64,000 nt of DNA from Datura wrightii (Eukaryota > Streptophyta > Magnoliopsida > Solanales > Solanaceae), in contig JASDFA010000019.1 of assembly GCA_035772735.1 (NCBI GenBank), positions 65,696,001-65,760,000 of the forward strand, given 5' to 3'. The notes beneath the pieces are model-generated. The model was given only the letters and a program-made list of their open reading frames with translations, was not told where the DNA came from and searched no databases. Made by a program: the position numbers and the translations under genes. Below are positions 54,987-64,000 of the stretch, one piece after another (position 1 is the stretch's first letter; every line of letters starts with the position of its first letter).

Positions 54987-55622
54987 TTGGCAGCAATGGT
55001 ATTTTTCATGAATATTTGGAGACACTATTTGTACGGGGTCCATGTGGATGTTTTTATAGACCACAAAAGCCTACAATATGTGTTTATCCAAAAGTATTTG
55101 AATCTCTGTCAAAGAAGGTGGTTGGATCTACTCAAGGATTATGATATGAGTGTCCTTTACCATTCGAGAAAGGCAAATGTGGTAGCATATACTCTTAGTA
55201 GGGTCTCTATGGAGAGTGTGTCCCATGTAGTTGAGGGAAGGAAGGAGCTGGTGAAGGATGTGCATCAGCTTTCACGGTTAGGAGTTCCTTTTGTTGACTC
55301 GACCGATGATACAGTTATCATTAAGAGCGGATCAGAATCATCCTTGGTGACTAACGTAAAAGAGAGACAATATAAGGACCCTATTTTCGTTAAGTTGAAG
55401 GAAGCCATTCAGAATCAGAAGGTAGAGGTCTTCTCCAAAGGGGGAAATGGTGTTCTTCGATATCAGGGTCGCTTGTGTGTTCTAGATGTTGATAATTTGA
55501 GAGATCGAATAGTGCATGAGGATCATGGTTCTATATATTCGATACATCCAGGTGCTACCAAGATGTACCGTGGCCTACGGGAAGTCTATTGGTGGAACAG
55601 CATAAAGAAAGACATTGGATAA
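54987..55622 (+). pseudogene. RNase H C-terminus and integrase zinc finger of element G
   Basis: A 211-residue open stretch: WRHYLYGVHVDVFIDHKSLQ (DHKSL of RNase H), VVAYTLSRVSMESV (relatives have ADALSR), then a variable linker. The integrase zinc finger half follows, SIHPGATKMYRGLREVYWWN. A TAA at 55620-55622 precedes the Cys pair (KCPNC). One of the longer open stretches of G. The Met start is incidental. Confidence 0.87.
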
Positions 55623-56340
55623 TTTGTGGCTAAGTGTCCTAACTGTCAACAGGTGAAAGTGGAGCATCAAAGATCGGGAGGTGTGCTTCAAGATATTAGT
55701 ATCCCTACTTGGAATGGGAGGAGATCAATGTGGTCTCCATCGTAGGGTTGTTTGCACTCATCAATAGTATGACTCCATTTGGGTGGTTGTGGACATGTTG
55801 ACCAAAGCCACTCATTTTCTACCAATCAAAACCACTGATTTAGCGGAGGATTATGCCAAACTATACATTCGAGAGCTAGTTCAATTGCATGGAGCCCCCT
55901 TATCCATCATATAAAACAGAGGTACTCAGTTTACCTCCGATTTTGGAGATCATTTCAAAAGGGACTTGGTACTCAGGTCAAGCTCAGTATAGAGTTTCAC
56001 CAGCAAAAGTATGGCCCAGAGGAGAGGACTATTCGAAATCTCAAGGAAATGTTGAGAGAATACATGATTGACTTCAAGGGTAGATGGATGATCATTTGCC
56101 TTTTATTGAGTTTGCGTATAACAACAACTACCATTCCAACATTCAGATGGCTCTGTTTAAAGCTCTCTATGGGCGGAGGTGTAGATTACCTATCGGTTAG
56201 TTTAAAGTAGGTGACAGTGCAATGATAGGACCTTATTCAGTCCATGAGGCCATGGAAAAAGTTCAGCTCATAAAGGATAGACTGAGTAGCTCAGAGTCTC
56301 CAAAAGCCCTATACGTATGTGAGAAGGAGAGAACTTGAGT
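55623..56340 (+). pseudogene. Integrase core of element G (broken)
   Basis: FVAKCPNCQQVKVEHQ, then shifted frames: VVVDMLTKATHFLPIKT (first Asp), YAKLYIRELVQLHGAP. The second catalytic Asp is lost: the DRGTQF codons read NRGTQF after a stop. FAYNNNYHSNIQMA and LYGRRCR mark the end of the core. Several small indels occur. Nonfunctional. Confidence 0.82.
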
Positions 56341-56783
56341 TTGAAGTTGATGATTGGGCATTTCTAAAGGTGTCTCCCATCAAGGGAGTGATGAGGTTCG
56401 AGAAGAAAGGAAAACTCAGTCCCAATTATGTTGGCCTATACTGAATTGTGAGACGGGTTGGCAAGGTAGCATATGAGTTGGAGTTGCCCTCAGAACTAGC
56501 CTCAGTCCATCTAGTTTTCTATGTATCGTTCTTAAAGAAGTGTTTGGGTGATCCAGCTCTGGTTGTTCCGGTGGAGAGTGTAGGTGTAAAGGACATCCTT
56601 AGTTATGAAGAGGTTCTAGTGGAAATACTGGATCAACAGGTTCGAAAGTTAAGGAACAAAGAAGCATCTTTAGTTAGAGTTTTATAGAGGATTGATAATG
56701 TTGAGGGAGCTACATAGGAAGCCGAAGTAGATACAATGGGTAGATACCCACGCCTATTTCTTTCCGGCTCAGTTTCATCTTGA
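56341..56783 (+). pseudogene. Integrase C-terminal domain and chromodomain of element G
   Basis: FEVDDWAFLKVSPIKGVMRF, a stop near 56443 where GPYRI is expected, then MRRVGKVAYELELPSELASV and YEEVLVEILDQQVRKLRNKE of the chromodomain. A TAG at 56685-56687 replaces the Trp of VLWR, the same codon lost in element A. The frame goes on to TGA 56781-56783. Confidence 0.83.
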
Positions 56784-56994
56784 GGTATCAGTTTTTCCCT
56801 TGAAACTCTATTCAGTTTCATGTTCAGCTCATGTACCTCAATTTCTTTCATGTAAAAGTATGTACATATGATTCATGAATTTAGTTCAGTCATGTATTTC
56901 AAATTGGAGTCTGTCATTCCGTCAGTTTTCAGGTTATATGATCAGTATTTGAGTATGATTATTGTGTTTCCCAGCTTTTCTAGACGATTTTCAT

Positions 56995-57028
56995 CATTCA
57001 AGGATGAATGTTCCAAAGGGGGAGGTAT
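56995..57028 (+). other. AGGA-loop hairpin and polypurine tract of element G
   Basis: CATTCA-AGGA-TGAATG (56995-57010), then AAAGGGGGAGGTAT (57015-57028) against the LTR. Confidence 0.8.
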
Positions 57029-59232
57029 TGTTATACCCCGAAAGCCCTAAGATCAGACCCAGGAGTTGAAACAGAGAAAATAAGATTTTCTACAAGAGAT
57101 CACAGAACGAGTCATCCAGTGACCAATAAGGATGACCATGAGTCGTTAAGTGACTTGTGGTGAGGTGTATGACTTAAGTTGGAAATTCAGGTTTTTGGGT
57201 CACCACGAGCGTGACCATGAGTCGTGGTCAGCCCCATGACTCGTTAAGTCAGTCATGGTCAAGGTTGGTTGAAGAAAGGAGAGAATGGGCAGTAAAGGCA
57301 ATGGGAGGTGACCACGAGTCTTGCTCATTACTAACGACCCATTATGATCTGCGTGGTGAGCCTAGTTGAAGTTTTGGCAGTGTACTTGGAGACTTGTGGC
57401 CACGACTCGTGACCTGTGGCAATGACTCGTCCAATCCCTCGTTGGGACCGACAGTTTGTTTTTCCCTGAGAGTTTAGTAAGAACTTTTCCATAATTCCTA
57501 TGTTTTTAAGGCCTAAACTACTTATTTTTAAGCTCTGAATAATGAGTTTTAAGAAGGGTAAGTTCATTCAAAGCCATTCCTATTCATGCATGCAAGTTTA
57601 GAGGTTTTCGAGAGGTGATCAAGTCTAGTTCTTCAAGTTCTTCATCAATTCTTCATTAGAAAATCAAGGGAGTTGTAGAATCAATTCTTCTCAGGTATGT
57701 AGGGTCATGAATGGGTGAAATTGTTCACATCCATGCCAATCCCTCTCTAACTCATGAAAATCCATATGTTGATCCTATGGGGTTTTACCCAATGCATGAA
57801 TTTCCTAATTTCTACCATGAGTATGATCTAAGCATATTTCTATTATTTAATTATGATTCATGGGAAAGTTTTCCAATGTTTCCAATTATGAATCATGTTT
57901 TCATGATTTATAAATTGTGATGTCCATCCATGAAAGTTCATGAAAATTGAAATCTATGATGTATGTTCAAGTATGATGAGATATTTACGATGAAAAGCAT
58001 GTTTTCAAGTTATCCATATCTATAATCATGTTTTCAAGTGAATCAAGTATTTTCAAGCATGTTTAAGTATTGGGCAATCCCATATGCTCAAGTATGATTT
58101 ATGATTTCACGAATTAGCTTACCACATAATGTTGGAGTCAAGACTCCCGATTATGTTTAGCTTAGGGTATAGTTTGAGCCAAGGATCCTCATGTATGATT
58201 TCAGATTTTATATGTACATGATTAATCAGCTTTGTCACTAGATGATGGTTAGCTTCATTGAAAAATGATGGAGAGCATATGCATGCTTTTAAGAGTAGTG
58301 TCTAGCACCAAGTAGGCTAAGGGTTAGTCAACCCTATGCCTCAGATTTACGAGTCAACGTAGGTATGATCAAATTATTTAGGACCTTCTTTGTGAGCTTT
58401 CACCTACCCCAAGGGGCCTTCAGCTTGATATCGAGGTCATGGTAGCATCTTTAGCCTTGGCAAGGTTTTAGATGGCTCTACCCGCTTGAGTGCGATAGTC
58501 GGGACCACGTAAGCTCTATCATGGTAATGTCGGTTATTTGGCGAGTCTCCCATTATTCCTCATATTTCAGTTATATGTTCGAAAGAAGGTTTGACCCAAT
58601 GTCAGTTTTACTTATGATTATCATATTTCAGCTTTGGATTATTTGATTCAATTATGATGTTTAGTTATGTTCAGATCATGATTTCAGAAAATAGCATGCA
58701 AGCTCTACTCTCAAATTCTTATCTTGATTATGTTTTACATTATGCATATTTTAATGATATTACTTACTTAAGTAGTTTTACTTACCTTGCATACTCGGTA
58801 CATTCCATGTACTGACTACATACTCTATGCTATATCATTTCTTGATACAGGATCTGATATCGAGACTCGGCTCCATAACTAGCCAGCTTCCGGAGTTAGC
58901 ATTGAGCTTTAGTGGGGAGTCCTTATTTTCTTAGGACCATTCCTTATCCGTTATCTTTGTATTTTCAGTTTCAGATTTAGAGAGTTAGTTGGGGTCCTGC
59001 CCCATCAACTCACCAGAATTAGAGGCTTTTCAGACATAGTGTATATTCTGCTTAGGATTCGTGTATGTATGCTAATGTTATGATATGTTCAGACTTCCTC
59101 CGTTTTTATTATGATTGATCTTCTTCTTTTATTGATTGAGTTACAAGTTATGTTCATGCCATGGGTTGACTTGAAGCCTCTCGGGGTGCCTTGTCCCGTG
59201 TCACGATCCGGGCCTATGTTTGAATTGTGACA
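57029..59232 (+). repeat. 3' LTR of element G
   Basis: Starts TGTTATACCCC, ends TTGTGACA, followed by TCCTG. Motif array at 57110-57440. The GT microsatellite of the 5' copy is missing. The open frames at 57711-57920 and 59089-59292 (minus) are not supported. Confidence 0.93.
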
Positions 59233-59237
59233 TCCTG

Positions 59238-59402
59238 GTTTTGAATGTTCGAAGAAAAGAGGGTAAATTCTTGATAGTGAGCATGTGTGCAAATTTTGGT
59301 TTGTTGCTTGTAGGTCTTTTATTTTATTTTCTAGTTAAGCATCATGTTGTAGTAGTGTTCTTATTTACCTGAGGACATGCAAAAGTTCTATGTTTAGGGT
59401 GT
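59238..59402 (+). other. End of element F tail, with hairpin and purine tract
   Basis: Resumes after the G insertion. TTTACCTG-AGGA-CATGCAAA (59364-59383) pairs 6 of 8 bases, then ATGTTTAGGGTGT leads to the LTR. Matches 33600-33679 of E. Confidence 0.7.
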
Positions 59403-59742
59403 TGATGTGCCGCATTTTTATAACACTTTCGACACTTATAACATAGGAAAAATGCTTGTACTTATGTGTGTTTATACAAATATAAGGTGCTTTTACCTTG
59501 TTTTCAGGAAAATTAGGTCTGAGAGTTGGATTATGGAAAAGAAGTTGAAATAGAGTAGAAAATTAATAGGTTATAGGTCTCTTTACGAGGTATACCATTC
59601 TGGACGAGTCGTACTTAGTACCCATAGCTGAAACTTCAAAGAAACTAAACAATTATTGAAGCAAAGTACGATTCATGGTACGAGCCATACCAAGGACTCG
59701 TGAAAAACATCAAAGGATGTGTACTTGCAGAAGATCCTGGTA
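59403..59742 (+). repeat. 3' LTR of element F, first 340 bp
   Basis: TGATGTGCCGCATTTTTATAAC matches the start of the E LTR (33680) with moderate divergence. Cut at 59743 by element H. Contains ACGAGTCGTAC-type motifs. Confidence 0.78.
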
Positions 59743-61929
59743 TGTTATACCCCGAGAACTCAAAGATCAGACCTAGGAGTTGAAACGGGGAAAAATTGAA
59801 AATCTGGGTTGCAGGAACAAGATGAGTCGTTGGACGACTCGTGGGAGTGTTGTGTGAGAGGATGGTTGTAGGTCCCCACGAGTGAGGGAACAACTCGTGG
59901 TCAGCCACCACGAGTCGTCAAGTTAGTAGTGGGGTGAAGTTGAAAAATAAAATCAAAGGATCAACCAATGTACTTAACGGAAGGAGACCACGACTCGTCA
60001 TGTAAGGCAACGAGTTGTGGTATTGGTCGATGGGAGGAACTTTAATAAAATGGTTTTAAGGAGGCTGTGAACTTGACGAGTGGTGGCCATGACTCATGGC
60101 AACTAGTAATGAATCATTATGTCTTCCATTAGAGGTTCCAGTGACCAATTCAAGCAGTGTACTTAATGGGTAAGGTGACAGATCGTGTGGGCTGGCAACG
60201 AGTCGTCAGGTCACTCGTTGGTACCCCTGATAGTTACTTCTTTTGCGTTTTAAGTAAGGGTGCTTTTGTAATTCATAAATTCCTAAGGCCTAAACTATGT
60301 CATTTTAAGGTCTGAATAGGGTATGTTAAGAGGGATTAGTCCATGTTAAGCCTCATTCATTCATGCAATAGTATAGGGAGGAGTCTAGAAGGTGATTCTA
60401 GGTGTTCTTCCCCAATTTCTTTAAATTCCATCTTGGGTTTTCAAGGGAGATTAAGAATAAAGTGTTTCCAAGTATGTAAGGCTATCAATGGGTGAACCGC
60501 TCCACACCCATGCTCCTACTCAATGATTTTACTTATAAATTATCAAAACTCATGAGGTTTTATATTTGATTTGTATAAAATTAAACGATTTAATTATGGG
60601 TCTTGTGATTTTGAAATCTTATCATAATCTACCTATTTTGATCATCTTTTGAGATTTAAATTGATTAAGATATTGTTGATTTTGAGTTTCTAAACAATTA
60701 AGCTTTATTATGCATGCCCCATGATGAATGAATATGTAATCCATTGATCCATTGGTATTGTTGATAAGTCCAGCATGAATTAGGAATTTATTTATAAATT
60801 TATTTTGTTATCTATTATGAACTTATGAATTTCAATCTATATGCATGATCTACAAGTGTGTGTGAATTTTATCAATCATGAATTATGTTTTGGCCGACCT
60901 ATGGGCCTCCAGTCATGACTAGTTCTTATATGTTCGCTCTTCTTTACGATTATTATGATTTAACTATCCCATGAACCCATGTACGTATTATTATGAGTGG
61001 AATATATTTTTTGGGAGTAGTATCGAACACCGAGTAGGTTCGAGGCTAAGGTTAAGCCTCGGTTCTCATGAACTACATGACATCGTAGGTAGGTTGGGAC
61101 CTTTTCATGTTTGTCCTTGGCCCAAATGGCCCTTTTCATGTGTGATCACACCCTTCATGGTTCCTACCCTTGTAAAGGTATGAACACCCTCCCGACTAGG
61201 GTTAAAAGTCGGGCTTCATGTCTGCTCATATGGGGTATGTCGATTAAGAGAATCTCCCACTATTCCTTATGATTTATGCATGTTATGATCATATATGTTG
61301 GCTCAAGTTAGCTAAGTAAATCTCTTCTATTATGAGTATGATTATGTTTATGTTACGGATGTTTTGAAAACCTTGAGTTGTATGACATGTTATTATGATT
61401 TACGATATGAGCATGATGTCCCACACTTATAATCATTTATAAATTTCATATATGTTTTAAATGTCCGTTTTACTTAGCTTGAATACTCAGTACATTCCAC
61501 GTACTTACCACATACTTTCGGTGTTTTATCCTTTCATGATACATGACCTGGCTCTCAGGCTCACCCTCCTCAGTAGTGCTTCCGAGATTGTTATTAGCTT
61601 ATTGGTGAGTCCTCATGTTCCGAGGGCCAAATGTTCAGAATCTATGCTTTTCTTCCAGTTTTAGAATTGTTGGGTCAGTTGGGCAGTTGTCTCATCAACC
61701 TGTCTATCATGATTAGAGTCCTTTTCAGACTATAAGTCGTACTCAGCTATCGTGTATGGATCATGTATTGTCTTTTCTCTGTTGTTATGACATGCTTATG
61801 TTTTCTTTATGTTAAGTCTTCCGCTCATGTGATTGAATTAGATGTATGCTCATGCCATGGGTGAACCTGGGGTCTCTCAGGGCTCCTTGTCCCGTGTCAA
61901 CGATCCGGGTGTATGTTTGGGTCGTGAAA
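59743..61929 (+). repeat. 5' LTR of element H
   Basis: Starts TGTTATACCCCGAG. The end should be GTGACA but reads GTGAAA at 61924-61929. Motif array at 59820-60225. Blocks at 61010-61280 match 6240-6500 of A (reverse). Small open frames inside (60971-61183, 61461-61664) are not supported. Confidence 0.87.
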
Positions 61930-61933
61930 AACA

Positions 61934-61945
61934 TGGTACCAGAGC
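61934..61945 (+). other. Primer binding site of element H (tRNA-iMet type)
   Basis: TGGTACCAGAGC, one change from TGGTATCAGAGC. Confidence 0.78.
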
Positions 61946-62134
61946 CATAGGTTTATGGGTCCTAGGGAGTCTCAAATCCACATTAAGTAGAGTCTTTTTC
62001 ATGTGTGTGAAGCACGTCACACTTATGAAGAAGAGGCTACTAGACATTTAGGAAATGTTCCCTTCTTTCTTGATCTATGTTGTGCGATGAACGTCCTTTA
62101 CTCCTCTAATTCGTGCTATTTGCATTACAGAGTC

Positions 62135-63250
62135 ATGCCTCCATGCCGAGTAAACGCCAGGAGGAACGAAAATGGTAATGATCATGAGGGTGCCAATGAT
62201 GGTGAGCATCATCTAGTTCCACCCGTTCATGAGGAACATGTACCAGAGCCAGCTGCCGATGTTGAGTTTAGGGCGGCGATTCTTATGCTGGCACAGGCTG
62301 TGACTGCCCAGGTCCAGAATTAGATGGTGGCACATTTCCCTCAGAATGGGAATGCAGCGGCAGCTAGGGTGAGAGATTTCTTGAGGATGAGCCCTCCGGA
62401 GTTCACCGGGTCAAACATGGACGAGGATCCACATGATTTTATAGAGGAGATTTTGAAAGTCACCCAGGTTATGGGGGTGAACAATGGGGAATGCATTGAC
62501 TTGACCTCCTACCAGCTAAATGGGGTATCATATATATGGTTTAAGCAATGGAGAGATGCCAGGGTGGCAGGTGTAGGCCAGATAGGTTGGGATGATTTCA
62601 CACTACATTCATGGATCGGTTCTTCCCTAGGGAGATGAGGGAGCTCAAGGCTGCCGAGTTTGTTAATCTAAAGCAAGGTAATATGTTCATCCATAGTATG
62701 CATTGTTCACCCGGTTGTCTAAATATGCTCCGGAGTTGGTGGCGGATCAGCGAACTCGGGTGAGCCACTTTGTGCATGGAGTAGAAGATTACCTGGACAA
62801 GGATTGATGGATCGCCATGCTTCACTGAGACATTGATTTTCCCCATATTGTATTACATACGCAGCAGATGGAGTTAGTTTATAGGAGGCAGAGAGAGGCC
62901 AAGAGGGCCAGGACCGACAACTACAGGGTTTCTCAGGCCAAGTCAAGGAGTGGATCACGCTCAACAGTCCCAGCACAAGTCCATTTCTCCAGCTCCATCA
63001 TCGGCTAGCTCACCATCCAGGTTCAAGGGAGACCAGAGGAGCAAGGCTACAGGCTTGAGGGATCATGGTAGCATGGAGGTGGAGCGCAGTTTCCCAGCTT
63101 GTGCGAGATGCGGCAAAAATCATCCCAAGAGGTGCCTGGTTGGTGCGGATTCTTGTTTCAGGTGTGGCAAACCCGGGCATAGGATCAGAGATTTCCCTAT
63201 AGCCAGTTCTATTGCCAGCACGACCCCCTTAGCAGGTTGCCTCCACTAGT
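62135..63250 (+). pseudogene. gag of element H
   Basis: Starts ATG 62135 (MPPCRVNARRNENGNDHEGA). A TAG at 62321-62323 is followed in frame by 104 open codons: DFLRMSPPEFTGSNMDEDPH, EILKVTQVMGVNNGECIDL, VSYIWFKQWRDARVAGVGQI. A frameshift near 62600 gives HSWIGSSLGR in place of FMDRFFPR. The later part has KRARTDNYR and two metal-binding clusters: CARCGKNHPKRC near 63100 and CFRCGKPGHRIRDF near 63155-63195. The last Cys of the second cluster is Phe. Confidence 0.87.
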
Positions 63251-63259
63251 TAAGCAGGT

Positions 63260-63880
63260 GGTCAGCGCCAAAATAGGTTTTATGCCCTAGTGCCTCGCCA
63301 GGAGTAGGAGGCTTTGCCAGATGTGGTCACAGGTATGTTGCAAGTCTTCCATATTAATGCTTATGCCTTGTTAGATCAAGGAGATACTTTATGTTTTCTG
63401 ACCCCTTATATTGCTAGTATTTTTGGAGTTGGTCTTGAAATTCTATCAAAACCATTCTCCGTATCTACTCCAGTCAGTGAATCAGTGGTAGCTAAGCGGG
63501 TGTATAGGGGTTGCCCCGTTACGGTGTTGCATAAGGTTACCTCCGTGAACATAGTAGAATTGGCCATGAATGACTTTGACATAATTTTAGGTAGGGATTG
63601 TTTGTTTTCATGCTACAATTCGATTAATTGAAGGACTCATGTGGTGGAATTTCGATTTCCGAATGAGTCAGTTTTAGAATGGAAGAGTAACTGATCTGTA
63701 CCAGCCGGTCGATTTATTTCATATCTTAGGGCTAGGAAAATGATCTCTAAGGGCTTAATGTACCACCTAGTTAAGGTTAAGGATGTAGAGTCCGACACCC
63801 CGACTATTCAATCAGTTCTAGTAGTGTGTGAGTATCTGGAGGTTTTCCCTAATGATTTGCCAAGTGTTCCTCCGTAAAGG
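63260..63880 (+). pseudogene. Aspartic protease of element H
   Basis: Open from 63314 to 63631: VTGMLQVFHINAYALLDQGD, where the catalytic Asp is kept but the following PGAT reads QGDT. SKPFSVSTPVSESVVAKRVY and VELAMNDFDIILGRDCLF follow as in G and A. It ends at a TGA replacing a codon of SIN-RTHVV. The linker ESDTPTIQSV and FPNDLPSVPP leads to the RT. Confidence 0.84.
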
Positions 63881-64000
63881 GAAATTTATTTCGGTATTGA
63901 TCTATTGCCCAATACACAGCTCATCTCCATTCCTCCCTACAGGATGGCTCCTTCTGAACCAAAAGAGTTAAAGAAACAATTGAAGGACTTATTGGATAAG
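63881..64000 (+). pseudogene. Reverse transcriptase start of element H, cut by window end
   Basis: IYFGIDLLPNTQLISIPPYR, then APSEPKELKKQLKDLLDK up to the last base. It matches the RT start of A and G. A stop (TAA near 63876) precedes it. Remaining domains are outside the window. Confidence 0.82.

Larger units (their letters stand above)
39869..59232 (+). mobile_element. Element G: Tekay-type chromovirus with nested element D
   Basis: LTRs 39869-42113 (2245 bp) and 57029-59232 (2204 bp), flanked by perfect TCCTG duplications (39864-39868 and 59233-59237). Internal order is primer site, gag, protease, RT, element D, then RNase H, integrase, chromodomain, polypurine tract. Without D and its duplication the element is 9535 bp. 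Coding parts are broken by stops and frameshifts. Confidence 0.93.
35318..59742 (+). mobile_element. Element F: oldest gag-protease-ORF3 element, shattered by later insertions
   Basis: Three blocks of one element related to E: ORF3 (35318-35836 and 37260 onward), the 3' noncoding tail to 39868, its continuation at 59238-59402 and the first 340 bp of the 3' LTR (59403-59742). The solo LTR, element G and element H separate them. Each join is supported by a target duplication (CCGAC, TCCTG) or by matching E. The left part, including gag and protease, lies outside the window. Confidence 0.78.
59743..64000 (+). mobile_element. Element H: Tekay-type chromovirus, cut by window end
   Basis: 5' LTR 59743-61929, primer site, gag, protease and the first codons of RT; the rest is beyond 64000. 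LTR text is closest to that of A. Inserted in the 3' LTR of F; a candidate left duplication is TGGTA at 59738-59742. Confidence 0.9.

Overview
The window is plant nuclear heterochromatin made almost entirely of nested long terminal repeat (LTR) retrotransposons. I see no host gene, tRNA gene, rRNA gene or CRISPR array. The Ty3/gypsy families, the tRNA-Asp and tRNA-iMet type primer sites and the long Tekay-type LTRs suggest a eudicot. Resemblance of the gag and pol proteins to those common in nightshade genomes makes Solanaceae my best guess. That taxonomic call is inference only.
Nine insertions can be separated, named A to H plus a solo LTR. F is the oldest, and most of the window lies inside it: its ORF3, 3' noncoding region and start of 3' LTR appear in pieces at 35318-35836, 37260-39868 and 59238-59742. 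E (7875-35317, 3' LTR 33680-35317) sits in F. C (8616-27537, Tekay chromovirus) splits the gag of E. B (9668-18657) splits the 5' LTR of C. A (1-7874, minus strand, Tekay) abuts the left end of E. A minus-strand solo LTR (35837-37254, duplication CCGAC) splits ORF3 of F. G (39869-59232, Tekay, duplication TCCTG) sits in the 3' noncoding part of F. D (44796-54619, duplication AAGAT) sits in the reverse transcriptase of G. H (59743 to window end, Tekay) splits the 3' LTR of F.
Two kinds of element are present. A, C, G and H are Tekay/Del-type chromoviruses with a gag-protease-RT-RNase H-integrase-chromodomain order; all are decayed by stops and frameshifts. B/D and E/F are a different layout: gag plus aspartic protease, no RT, RNase H or integrase, then about 1.4-1.6 kb of noncoding DNA, then a separate ORF3 of the kind annotated in plants as putative plant transposon protein, then a long noncoding tail. 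They must have been mobilised with enzymes supplied by other elements.
The points most worth a second look are in the gag-protease-ORF3 elements. Upstream of ORF3 there is an internal copy of the family's own LTR promoter motif array, followed by a TATA-like site, a leader exon, an intron and an acceptor placed just before the ORF3 ATG. This recurs in two families with different motifs. Two small hairpins recur with changed but still paired stems: one with loop AGGCAA just after the gag-protease stop, and one with loop AGGA just before the polypurine tract in both Tekay and non-autonomous elements. A hairpin plus purine tract is also repeated internally after ORF3.
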